NCBI GenBank assembly: GCA_002421845.1
Contig: DISL01000113.1
Location: 1 to 38,526 of the forward strand
Origin: Epsilonproteobacteria bacterium UBA6211
GTDB taxonomy: Bacteria > Campylobacterota > Campylobacteria > Campylobacterales > Arcobacteraceae
Length of the DNA stretch: 38,526 bases
Direction of reading: 5' to 3'
The notes under the pieces are model-generated. The model made no database searches, was not told the origin of the DNA, and saw only the letters and a program-made list of their open reading frames with translations. Position numbers and translations under genes: made by a program. Below are positions 15,099 to 22,719 of this stretch, one piece after another. Every line of letters starts with the position of its first letter. The first letter of the stretch is position 1.

Positions 15099-16289
15099 AT
15101 GCAAGTTATAAATACTGTTACTACTTATAAAACACAACAGGCTATCGGTTTAAAACAGACTGAAGCTACGGCACGGTTTGATATTGCATATTATGCAAAA
15201 AAAGACCCAAAAGACATAAGTTATGACGAGTATAAAACTTTTACAAAAGATAATATTGAACAACTATATCCACAAGATATAATGCCAAAAGAAAACGAAA
15301 AGGCAAACTCTTTGTTGATAAAAGTAACAGGAACAGATGATGAGATATTGAATAAAGTTTTATTTGATAAGGAAATCCAGTCAGATGATTCGGAATTTAC
15401 ACAAAGAACTTCACAAATGCTCAATATTATTATGGAACATTGGGAAATGATAGAGCAATTTAATCTTGCTTTGCAAAAAACAGACGAGTATATCAAGGAA
15501 CACGGTATTAAGTTTGAAGGTCATCCTGACAAATGGATAGGTGAATATTCTAGAATAAATTCACAAATAATGAAAGAAACGGTGGTGCCAGAAAATCAAA
15601 AGACTATCTCGGCAGAAGAGCTTTTTCAGGTATTTGAATATAATAAACAAGGTGCTCAAAGCCTCATAGAGTACTATAACTATACTCCAGCAGATAAACA
15701 GTATCAATATATGCAATCAATGATTTCTTATGAAGAAAGTATTAAGCATGAATATGACAAAAGGGTTAAAGAAAAGAATTCCATACTTGCTAGTTATACA
15801 AACAATAATCAAGCTACTCAAAATAAGATTACACAAGCACAAGAAGCCAAAGATGAGCAAGAAAGGATAGAAAAACAAAGCACTACTACCAAAGCTTCAA
15901 AAGATGAAGCTGAAGAAGAGAGTAAAACAAATCTTAAAAGACTTATGGAAGATATACGTTCCGTACTGCGTACCGGTTTTACCGTTTCAGAGTTGGAATA
16001 TATAGAAAAACTTATTGACGAGATTAAAAAACTTATCAGAGAAAAAGAAGAGGGCAATGATAAGATTTCTGATTCTGACATAGAAAAACTAATCCAAGCT
16101 ATCGAAAAAGAGATTCTTGTACTTGAAAAAAAACTTAACGGTGTAGTTATAATTGAAAAAGATGATGAAGCTTCATTTAATCAAAATAATACAAGTTTTG
16201 AAGTAAGACTAGATATAATACAAAAGAAATTAGATAATATGAGAAATGGAAAAGATACACGGTCAATAAGTAAAACAGAAGATGATTAA
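15099..16289 (+). CDS. Unknown coiled-coil protein (396 residues)
   Basis: This soluble, charged protein has no signal peptide or membrane span. Residues 1-160 are mixed. Two coiled-coil blocks follow, around 215-275 (KDEQERIEKQSTTTKASKDE region) and 280-350 (RLMEDIRS, LIDEIKKLIREKEEGN, LIQAIEKEILVLEKKLNG). The segment DIRSVLRTGFTVSELEYIEKL between them looks like a helical hairpin. The tail after 375 is short and polar. A GGAG Shine-Dalgarno stands 8 bases before ATG. I do not recognise the family. Its neighbour is the mini tail-collar gene 55 bases upstream; the two may share a transcript. A structural or appendage-related role is possible but unproven. Confidence 0.75.
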   Translation: MQVINTVTTYKTQQAIGLKQTEATARFDIAYYAKKDPKDISYDEYKTFTKDNIEQLYPQDIMPKENEKANSLLIKVTGTDDEILNKVLFDKEIQSDDSEFTQRTSQMLNIIMEHWEMIEQFNLALQKTDEYIKEHGIKFEGHPDKWIGEYSRINSQIMKETVVPENQKTISAEELFQVFEYNKQGAQSLIEYYNYTPADKQYQYMQSMISYEESIKHEYDKRVKEKNSILASYTNNNQATQNKITQAQEAKDEQERIEKQSTTTKASKDEAEEESKTNLKRLMEDIRSVLRTGFTVSELEYIEKLIDEIKKLIREKEEGNDKISDSDIEKLIQAIEKEILVLEKKLNGVVIIEKDDEASFNQNNTSFEVRLDIIQKKLDNMRNGKDTRSISKTEDD

Positions 16290-16300
16290 AATTGTGAAAG

Positions 16301-16510
16301 TTATTTATTAACTTCCACTTTTATAAGAACATTGCCCCCGTCTAAAGAGTAGCTAAATTTGTGTTTTTTACAAAACTTAGTATTACCTTGTTCGCACATG
16401 GTAGATGCTTTTTGTATAGCATCTTCTATATCTTTACACTGTATAGACTCAGCCCATGATTTTCTTTTCTTTGCACATGAACAAAGTTTTTCTACTATAA
16501 TAGTTGCCAT
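16301..16510 (-). CDS. Small cysteine-rich protein of unknown function (69 residues)
   Basis: This short gene has a good GGAGG Shine-Dalgarno before ATG on the minus strand and a TATAAAAT box at 16534-16541. The 69-residue product has five cysteines: CSC near residue 10, C25, C39 and C47. It alternates basic helical segments (KKRKSWAESIQ) with a C-terminal beta-like SYSLDGGNVLIKVEVNK. The cysteine pattern could bind a metal, but the spacing matches no family I know. It is convergent with the 396-residue gene (11-base gap) and lies just upstream of ftsY on the same strand of the core region. Confidence 0.7.
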   Translation of the reverse strand: MATIIVEKLCSCAKKRKSWAESIQCKDIEDAIQKASTMCEQGNTKFCKKHKFSYSLDGGNVLIKVEVNK

Positions 16511-16578
16511 ATAAAACCTCCGTTATTTTGGAGATTTTATACTAAATGATTGTATTTTGGAAGTGTTTTTTTGTAAGT

Positions 16579-17514
16579 TTATGCAGAATATATCTGATCA
16601 AGTATGCTATCTACGAAATAATCAGGGCTAAACTCCATCAAATCATCAGCCTTTTCGCCGATACCTATATAATAAATAGGAAGTTCTAGTTTATTTGCTA
16701 TAGAAAACAACGCACCGCCTTTTGCAGTCCCGTCAAGCTTAGTTACTATGATACCGTCTATTTGTATCATTTCGTTAAATGCTTTTGCTTGAGCTATAGC
16801 CGTATTTCCTTGTGTGCCGTCAAGTATCATAATCTTTTTGAAAGGTTTGTCGTTAAGTGCTTTTGAACACACTTTTGATATTTTTTTTAGCTCGTTTGCA
16901 AGGTTTGTTTGTGTTTGCAGACGACCTGCCGTATCTATGATACAAACATCTATATCTTTTGCTATTGCAGAGCTTATGGTATCGTATGCCACTGCACTTG
17001 GGTCATGACCTTGTTTTGTCTTGATGATAGGAATTTGAAGCTTTCCTGCCCATGCACTTAGTTGTTCTATTGCAGCTGCTCTAAATGTATCACCTGCACC
17101 TAGTATTACCGATTTGCCTTGTTTTTTGTACATATTTGCAAGTTTGGCTATAGTAGTAGTTTTACCTGCACCGTTTACACCTATTATAAGTATAGTTTGA
17201 GGTTTTTCTACCACTAGATTATAGTCATCCACATGCTCAAAAAGTGAAACAAGCCTATGTCTTAAATCTTTTCTAGATATTTTCTCATCAAGTCCATCCA
17301 TAGCTTTTTGGATGATGTCATAGTCCATATCTGACTCTATAAGCATCTCTTCTATGGTCTCAAAGTCTATTTTTTCACTTTTTTGAGGAACTATAGCTTT
17401 GATATTTGAAAACGTCTTACCAAATGCCCTTTGGAAAAAACTTTCTTTTTCTTTTTGTTCCTCTTGGGCTTGGATAGGTTCGGGTGTTTTATCTTTTTTG
17501 AAAAGACCGAACAT
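16579..17514 (-). CDS. ftsY: Signal recognition particle receptor FtsY
   Basis: FtsY docks ribosome-SRP complexes at the inner membrane and hydrolyses GTP together with Ffh to hand over nascent membrane proteins. The 311 residues begin with a short charged A-domain (MFGLFKKDKT). The N domain (about 35-100) follows, then the G domain with P-loop GVNGAGKT (112-119), DTAGR (194-198) and TKLDG (258-262). The DTFRAAA insertion (142-148) marks SRP GTPases. Compared with Escherichia coli FtsY the acidic A-domain is much shortened, as usual in Campylobacterota. It follows the thioredoxin-like lipoprotein gene by one base, so the two form an operon. Confidence 0.97.
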   Translation of the reverse strand: MFGLFKKDKTPEPIQAQEEQKEKESFFQRAFGKTFSNIKAIVPQKSEKIDFETIEEMLIESDMDYDIIQKAMDGLDEKISRKDLRHRLVSLFEHVDDYNLVVEKPQTILIIGVNGAGKTTTIAKLANMYKKQGKSVILGAGDTFRAAAIEQLSAWAGKLQIPIIKTKQGHDPSAVAYDTISSAIAKDIDVCIIDTAGRLQTQTNLANELKKISKVCSKALNDKPFKKIMILDGTQGNTAIAQAKAFNEMIQIDGIIVTKLDGTAKGGALFSIANKLELPIYYIGIGEKADDLMEFSPDYFVDSILDQIYSA

Positions 17515-17515
17515 A

Positions 17516-18073
17516 TTATTTCGCTTCTGGTTTAGTTGCAGCTTGTATATCGGCTGCTAAGGCTTCTTCAGGTACCATGCCTACGTATTTTTGATAAGGA
17601 TTTCCTTCAGAGTCAAATAAAAACATAGTCGGTATGGTTTGTACTCCACCTACCGCATCGGCAAGTATAAAGTTTATATTGCTATTTGTTACGATGTAGT
17701 TGATATTGTGTTCTTGCATAAAAGCATTGATTTCATCGTTTGATTTGTCTTGCTCTACCAAAACAGCTACGATTTCAAAGTTAGGGTATTTGTTTTTTAG
17801 ATTGATAAGATGTGGGATTTCAGCTTTACAAGGTGGACACCATGTAGCAAAAAAGTTAAGCATCACTACTTTATTTTCAAGACCTTTAAATAACCATTTG
17901 TTATTTTCCACTTTTATCTCAAGTTCTTGTGAAGATGTTGTTGTAAGCTTGAAAAAAGAGGGTTTTTGGGATTTTGCAGCTATTGAGTCAGAGTCTATAC
18001 CATCTTTGTCATCACAACCTGTAAATATAAAAATTGATAAAATTGCTAAAAATGCTAATTTTTTAAACTTCAT
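17516..18073 (-). CDS. TlpA/ResA-like thioredoxin-fold lipoprotein
   Basis: This 185-residue protein is exported as a lipoprotein: the leader ends in IFTGC with the modified Cys at 20, followed by an acidic stretch. The thioredoxin fold carries the active site WCPPC (78-82) and the cis-proline region TIPTMFLF. This is the TlpA/ResA class, which reduces disulfides in the periplasm, often for cytochrome c maturation or to protect exported thiols. Its substrate here is unknown, though the window does encode a c-type cytochrome peroxidase. It precedes ftsY with a one-base gap, the common Campylobacterota arrangement. Confidence 0.92.
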   Translation of the reverse strand: MKFKKLAFLAILSIFIFTGCDDKDGIDSDSIAAKSQKPSFFKLTTTSSQELEIKVENNKWLFKGLENKVVMLNFFATWCPPCKAEIPHLINLKNKYPNFEIVAVLVEQDKSNDEINAFMQEHNINYIVTNSNINFILADAVGGVQTIPTMFLFDSEGNPYQKYVGMVPEEALAADIQAATKPEAK

Positions 18074-18141
18074 TTTAATTCCTTAGTGGTAAAATCTATT
18101 TTAGGTTTGAATTTTACCTAAAGTTGGCTTAAGGTGGCCTC

Positions 18142-18666
18142 GTGAATAAAAGTGATTTCAGAAAATCATGTTTGAGTAGATTAAAGAAGTTTTCAAATTT
18201 TACAAAATACAAAAAAGATAAGATTATCAATCTAAAGCTTTTTGGGTTGATTGATAAGTTTAAAGTTAAGAATGTTTTGCTTTATATCCCTATGGATATA
18301 GAAGTGGACGTAAGACCATTGATACAAGTGTTAAGAAAAAGAGGTGTGAGGGTATATGTTCCTTATATAAAAGATGATTGTTTTGTGTCTGTTATTTATA
18401 GACTCCCTTTGGCGGAGTCTAAGTTCGGTATAAAACAGCCGTTTTTTTCACCTCGTATTCATAATCTTGATATGGCTATAGTGCCTGTTGTGGGCATAGA
18501 TGGAGCGTTTAAAAGAATAGGATTCGGTAAAGGTATGTATGATAAATTTTTTGCCACGCTTTCAAAAAAACCTATAGTTGTATTTGTTCAAAGGGAGCTT
18601 TGTAAAACAGATAAAATTTTGTCTTGTGGACATGATATTCGTGCGGATATAATAGTCGCTTTTTAA
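18142..18666 (+). CDS. 5-formyltetrahydrofolate cyclo-ligase
   Basis: This ATP-dependent enzyme converts 5-formyl-THF to 5,10-methenyl-THF, recycling an inhibitory folate. The 174 residues include the nucleotide/substrate loop GFGKGMYDKFF (127-137) and the VPVVGID strand (114-120). The N-terminal basic part (RKSCLSRLKK) also fits the family. The start is GTG at 18142, with AAGGTGG 4-5 bases before it. It is followed after 40 bases by rny on the same strand, a recurrent Campylobacterota pairing. It is divergent from the lipoprotein gene. Confidence 0.93.
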   Translation: MNKSDFRKSCLSRLKKFSNFTKYKKDKIINLKLFGLIDKFKVKNVLLYIPMDIEVDVRPLIQVLRKRGVRVYVPYIKDDCFVSVIYRLPLAESKFGIKQPFFSPRIHNLDMAIVPVVGIDGAFKRIGFGKGMYDKFFATLSKKPIVVFVQRELCKTDKILSCGHDIRADIIVAF

Positions 18667-18706
18667 ACGATGCCTTTGTTTATATGGATATAATAAAGGT
18701 TTTAAT

Positions 18707-20251
18707 ATGGAATATTTAGTAGTAGGGATAGTAACGGCGTTATTATCGGTAATTGTAACTGTTTTTGTAATCAAAAAATTGAATCAAGCAAAGTTTGATA
18801 TTTTTGTAGAACAAGCAAAAGCAAAAGCAAAAGTTATAGAACATGAAGCAGAAGTTTTGCTAAAAGATGCTCAATTAAAAGCAAGAAAAGAGTATGAAAA
18901 AGAGTTTCGTGATATTAAAAGAGAATATGACGAGATGTTTAGACAGATAGAGAGAAAAGAGAAAGAACTTAATGACCATCTTGAAGCAGAGCTAAGAGAG
19001 ATTAAGTCAGAAAAAGCCGATTTGATTTCTAATAAAAGAGAATTGGAAACTTTAAAAGTAGGTTTAGAAAATCAAAAAAAAGCCTATGAAGAAAAGATTA
19101 CAAAAGCCTTAAAAGTGCTTGAAAATGCAAGTGGTTTGACTCAGGAAGAGGCAAAAGAGATTATGCTTCAAAAAGTAAAAGAGGATTCACGTGCTCAAAT
19201 AGCCTCTATTTTTAGAAAAGAGTACAAACTTGCAGAAAAAGATTCTCAAGCAGAGATAAACAATATGCTTTCACAAGCTGTTACAAGATATGCAGGAGAG
19301 TTTGCAGCGGAGAGACTTATAAATACTTTACCTCTTAAAGATGAAGAGACAAAAGGTAAAATTATAGGTAAGGAAGGGCGTAATATTAAGACTTTGGAGA
19401 TGTTGCTAGGTGTAGATATAATCATAGATGATACACCAAACACTATCACTATAAGCTCTTTCAATCTTTACAGACGTGCCGTTGCAACAAAAACAATAGA
19501 GCTTTTGATAGAAGACGGTAGAATACAACCGGCTCGTATAGAAGAGATATACAAAAAAGTTAAAAACGAGTTTGATAATAACATCCAAAAAGAGGGTGAA
19601 GATGTGGTACTTGAACTCGGTATTAAGTCGATGCACCCTGAACTTATTAAGCTTGTAGGTAAACTAAGATACCGTGCTAGTTATGGACAAAATGCACTTG
19701 CTCATACTTTGGAAGTAGCTCATTTGTCAGGTCTGATAGCTGCTCAAATGGGCGGAGACCCGATACTTGCTCGTAGAGCAGGACTTCTTCATGATATAGG
19801 TAAGGCACTCACACATGAAATGCCTGGAAGCCATGTGGACTTGGGTGCAATGATGTGTAAAAGATACAATGAACCTGATGTGGTAATCAATGCTATCTAT
19901 GCTCACCACGGTCATGAAGAGCCTACCTGTATAGAAAGTGCTAGTGTATGTGCAGCAGATGCTCTAAGTGCTGCTAGACCAGGGGCAAGAAGAGAAGTTC
20001 TTGAAAGCTTCTTAAAAAGGGTAGAAGAGATTGAGCGTATAGCAACAAGTAAATTAGGCGTTACAAACGCTTACGCAATAAATGCAGGGCGTGAAATAAG
20101 GGTAATCGTAAATGCTGAACTAGTAAATGATGATGAATCGATAAAAATAGCTAGGGAAATAGCGTCTGAAATAGAACAAAAAGTTCAATACCCAGGTGAA
20201 ATAAAAGTAAACGTAATAAGAGAACTTAGAGCTCAAAGTTATGCTCGATAA
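18707..20251 (+). CDS. rny: Ribonuclease Y
   Basis: RNase Y is a membrane-anchored endoribonuclease that starts mRNA decay. Its 514 residues show an N-terminal membrane helix (about 3-22), a long charged coiled coil (about 25-145), and a KH domain (about 205-270, GKEGRN at 221-226). The HD domain has catalytic HD at 362-363 in LLHDIGKALTHE, and the C-terminal dimerisation part follows. All catalytic and RNA-binding motifs are intact and the length is typical. An AAGG Shine-Dalgarno sits before ATG. A tandem heptamer repeat follows the stop. Confidence 0.98.
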   Translation: MEYLVVGIVTALLSVIVTVFVIKKLNQAKFDIFVEQAKAKAKVIEHEAEVLLKDAQLKARKEYEKEFRDIKREYDEMFRQIERKEKELNDHLEAELREIKSEKADLISNKRELETLKVGLENQKKAYEEKITKALKVLENASGLTQEEAKEIMLQKVKEDSRAQIASIFRKEYKLAEKDSQAEINNMLSQAVTRYAGEFAAERLINTLPLKDEETKGKIIGKEGRNIKTLEMLLGVDIIIDDTPNTITISSFNLYRRAVATKTIELLIEDGRIQPARIEEIYKKVKNEFDNNIQKEGEDVVLELGIKSMHPELIKLVGKLRYRASYGQNALAHTLEVAHLSGLIAAQMGGDPILARRAGLLHDIGKALTHEMPGSHVDLGAMMCKRYNEPDVVINAIYAHHGHEEPTCIESASVCAADALSAARPGARREVLESFLKRVEEIERIATSKLGVTNAYAINAGREIRVIVNAELVNDDESIKIAREIASEIEQKVQYPGEIKVNVIRELRAQSYAR

Positions 20252-20253
20252 TA

Positions 20254-20341
20254 GATGGCAGGTGGTAGAGGGTAGGTTGTAGAGTTTTATTACTCACGAT
20301 TCACGATTCACGACTTACGATTCACGATTCACGATTCACGG
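20254..20341. repeat. GGTAG-rich spacer plus tandem heptamer (TCACGAT)n
   Basis: Between rny and rsmD, 20254-20280 reads GATGGCAGGTGGTAGAGGG and then TAGGTTGTAGAG. From 20294 a 7-base unit TCACGAT is repeated about 6.7 times, with unit 3 (TCACGAC) and unit 4 (TTACGAT) carrying single changes. Unit length 7 is out of frame, and no ORF crosses it. It resembles heptanucleotide intergenic repeats seen in unrelated genomes and could expand or contract by slippage. Confidence 0.9.
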
Positions 20342-20361
20342 AATAAACAAGAAAGGAAAAT

Positions 20362-20949
20362 ATGCATAGTAATATAATAGCAGGAAAATACAAAGGCAAA
20401 AAGATAGAACTACCTTCATTGGAAGTTACAAGAAGTTCAAAATCGATATTAAAAGGGTCTTTGTTTGATACTTTACAGCAAGACGTAATAGATACCGTTT
20501 TTATTGAGGGTTTCGGCGGAAGCGGTTCGATAGGGCTTGAGGCTTTGAGCCGTGGGGCAAAAAAAGCTTATTTTTTTGAGATAGATAGAAGTTCTTACAA
20601 TATTTTACAAAAAAATATTAAAAGTATAGACCCACAAAATTCCGTGGCAATATTCGGTGATAGTTTTCATACGTTGCCTGAACTTTTGAAGAAAAATAGT
20701 TTTGACGGTGAAGATGTTATAATCTATCTTGACCCTCCGTTTGATTTTCGTGACGGTATGGAGGAGATTTATCATAGATCTTTTAAAATGGTAGAAGAGT
20801 TTTCAAATCCAAATATAGTGTTGGTAGTATTTGAACATTTTTCAAAGCTTGAAATGCCTGAAACTTTGGGTGATTTTAAGTTTTTGAAAATCAAGAAATT
20901 CGGTAAAAGCTCTTTGAGTTATTATATAAGAAAAAGTCAAGAAGACTAA
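20362..20949 (+). CDS. rsmD: 16S rRNA (guanine-966 N2)-methyltransferase
   Basis: RsmD methylates G966 of 16S rRNA in the assembling small subunit. The 195 residues begin with IIAGKYKGKKIELP and RSSKSILKGSLFD, the RsmD-specific N terminus. SAM motif I is EGFGGSGSIGLEALSRGA, and the catalytic motif is LDPPF (a DPP(Y/F) variant). The length is that of the family. An AAGGA Shine-Dalgarno lies just before ATG 20362, immediately after the heptamer repeat. The permease gene follows 10 bases later and may be cotranscribed. Confidence 0.93.
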   Translation: MHSNIIAGKYKGKKIELPSLEVTRSSKSILKGSLFDTLQQDVIDTVFIEGFGGSGSIGLEALSRGAKKAYFFEIDRSSYNILQKNIKSIDPQNSVAIFGDSFHTLPELLKKNSFDGEDVIIYLDPPFDFRDGMEEIYHRSFKMVEEFSNPNIVLVVFEHFSKLEMPETLGDFKFLKIKKFGKSSLSYYIRKSQED

Positions 20950-20959
20950 AAGGCAATAA

Positions 20960-21754
20960 TTGAGAAGTAAATCAAGTATAAAGATTTTTACAATACTGCT
21001 GTTTGGTGTGGTTGCTACTATGTTTTTACTTCCATTTATTTATACGGTTTCGCCTTATGATTTGAATCCTGAAGCTATTTTGTTGCCACCTTCATTGGAA
21101 CATATTTTCGGTACGGATAGGCTAGGACGTGATATATTTGCTAGAATCTTAGTAGGTGGTCAGACATCTTTGATTATAGGGTTTTTAAGTGCTTTGATAG
21201 CTTCTTTTGTGGGGCTTATTATAGGTATTACCGCAGGATATTTTAGAGGTAAGGTCGATGCTAGTATCACGATAATAATAGATTTGTTTCTTACTTTCCC
21301 GACATTTTTCTTGCTTTTGGCACTTGTTAGCTATATGAGTGCTTCTATATTTGTTTTGATAGTGGTTATATCGGTAACCGGTTGGATGGGTATGGCAAGA
21401 CTTATACGAAGTGAGAGTTTTGCAATAACTAACAAGCCGTTTATCAAAATACTAAATCTTGCCAAAGTATCTAAAATAAAGATAATTTTGAAATATTATG
21501 CACCGTTACTTGCACCTATTTTTCTTATATCTTTTACATTTGGTGTAGGGGGTGCGATATTGGCTGAATCAGGCTTGAGCTTTCTAGGTCTTGGTATAAA
21601 TCCACCGCAAATGAGTTGGGGTAGTTTGCTTAGTTCCGGTAAAGAGGTGATGGATATAGCCCCTTGGGTTAGTTTTTTCCCAGGGCTTATGATATTTATA
21701 GTTACCTTTTGTCTAATCCAAATAAGTGACTATTTACAAGAGAAAACAAAGTAA
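20960..21754 (+). CDS. ABC transporter permease, oligopeptide/nickel type (OppC/DppC-like)
   Basis: This 264-residue inner-membrane permease has about six membrane segments. The periplasmic HIFGTDRLGRDIFARILVGG near 50-70 is the OppC/DppC/NikC signature. The cytoplasmic EAA loop (RSESFAITNKPFIKILNLA, about 150-170) contacts the ATPase, and LSFLGLGINPPQMSWG near 208-223 is also diagnostic. Partners (OppA, B, D, F) are not in the window, so it is an isolated component here. The start is a TTG at 20960 with AAAGG 7 bases upstream. It is convergent with the flagellin-like gene, with two bases between their stops. The substrate is unknown. Confidence 0.92.
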   Translation: MRSKSSIKIFTILLFGVVATMFLLPFIYTVSPYDLNPEAILLPPSLEHIFGTDRLGRDIFARILVGGQTSLIIGFLSALIASFVGLIIGITAGYFRGKVDASITIIIDLFLTFPTFFLLLALVSYMSASIFVLIVVISVTGWMGMARLIRSESFAITNKPFIKILNLAKVSKIKIILKYYAPLLAPIFLISFTFGVGGAILAESGLSFLGLGINPPQMSWGSLLSSGKEVMDIAPWVSFFPGLMIFIVTFCLIQISDYLQEKTK

Positions 21755-21756
21755 GA

Positions 21757-22569
21757 CTAAACTAATAGTCTTGAACTTTGTTCTTGTAGTATATTTGCTT
21801 GAGCAGCTGCTAGGTAGCCAAGCTGTGAAGTTATATTTGTTTTGTTAAAGTCGGTAACATCACGACCGTAATCCATAAAAAATGTATTTGAAGTAAATGC
21901 AGACGTATCCATATTTGCAAACATACTTTGTAGAGAATTGCTTCTTACGGTATCTTGTAAATTTGTATAAGTGTCACTGAAACTTGCGATATTCGTCGAA
22001 GTATTATCAAACTCTTTCATCAATTTTTCATTGGTCTCTTCACTACCGTCATAGCTTACGGCTAATTTTGCAATATTCTCCATTGATTTTTGCATATCAG
22101 GAGTTTGGACAAAAAAAGTATCGTTTTGAGTAGAAAATGTAATTTCATCAAAACTTTTTTGTGTAGTAAGCAACATTTCATTGTTGTAAGTTGTTTTTTG
22201 TATGGATTGATTGAAATCTTTTACTAGGTTGATAAGGTCTGCTTTTTTTTCACTTACGCTTTTGTCTGCTGAGTCCGTTTGTATCACGTCTTTCATTTTA
22301 TTTATCATCTCTTCTTGATCGTCAAGTCCACGTTGAGCTATTTGTGTAATAGCAAATACGTTGTTGATCGCAGAGATATTTTCGAAAATACCGCTTTTTT
22401 TTGCATCAAGAGCTTGTGATAAGCTAACAACCGCAGCATCTTTTTCTTTGTGAAGCACTGCTGATTCGTTTTTCTGTACCTTTTGTGATCCACTACCTGA
22501 CGTTTCTTGTGCATGACTGGTTAAGGGGATTGTACTGTTTATATTTTGGGTAATCATACTTGTATCCAT
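21757..22569 (-). CDS. Flagellin-like protein of unknown role
   Basis: The 270 residues end with DVTDFNKTNITSQLGYLAAA and then QANILQEQSSRLLV (236-270). This closely follows the C-terminal D0 helix of flagellins, which packs the filament core. Residues 61-97 (IFENISAINNVFAITQIAQR onward) resemble a flagellin-type D1 helix. The first 55 residues are Ser/Gln-rich and unlike the usual flagellin N-terminal D0. It could be a minor filament, cap or junction protein, or a secreted flagellin-like effector. No flagellar gene adjoins it. Its promoter looks like a housekeeping TATAAT at 22602-22607 rather than a sigma-28 type. Shine-Dalgarno AGGAGG is strong. Confidence 0.75.
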   Translation of the reverse strand: MDTSMITQNINSTIPLTSHAQETSGSGSQKVQKNESAVLHKEKDAAVVSLSQALDAKKSGIFENISAINNVFAITQIAQRGLDDQEEMINKMKDVIQTDSADKSVSEKKADLINLVKDFNQSIQKTTYNNEMLLTTQKSFDEITFSTQNDTFFVQTPDMQKSMENIAKLAVSYDGSEETNEKLMKEFDNTSTNIASFSDTYTNLQDTVRSNSLQSMFANMDTSAFTSNTFFMDYGRDVTDFNKTNITSQLGYLAAAQANILQEQSSRLLV

Positions 22570-22601
22570 AACAAACCTCCTCTTTAAATTCTTATTTTTC
22601 T

Positions 22602-22607
22602 ATTATA
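22602..22607 (-). promoter_or_regulatory. Probable -10 box of the flagellin-like gene
   Basis: On the minus strand TATAAT lies 33 bases upstream of the start. A GAGGAGG Shine-Dalgarno lies between it and the ATG. Confidence 0.5.
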
Positions 22608-22719
22608 TCATAAAATATTAAAAAACGGTATATTTACCAACTACAAAAGGCAATTTAGATTAAATTAATCATAATTTGAATAAAATAAGGTTTTATTAAT
22701 CTATATTAGGAGAATTATT

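Noticed and set aside
20294..20341. Heptamer array considered as a CRISPR fragment.
   Set aside because: Units are 7 bases with no spacers and no cas genes in the window.
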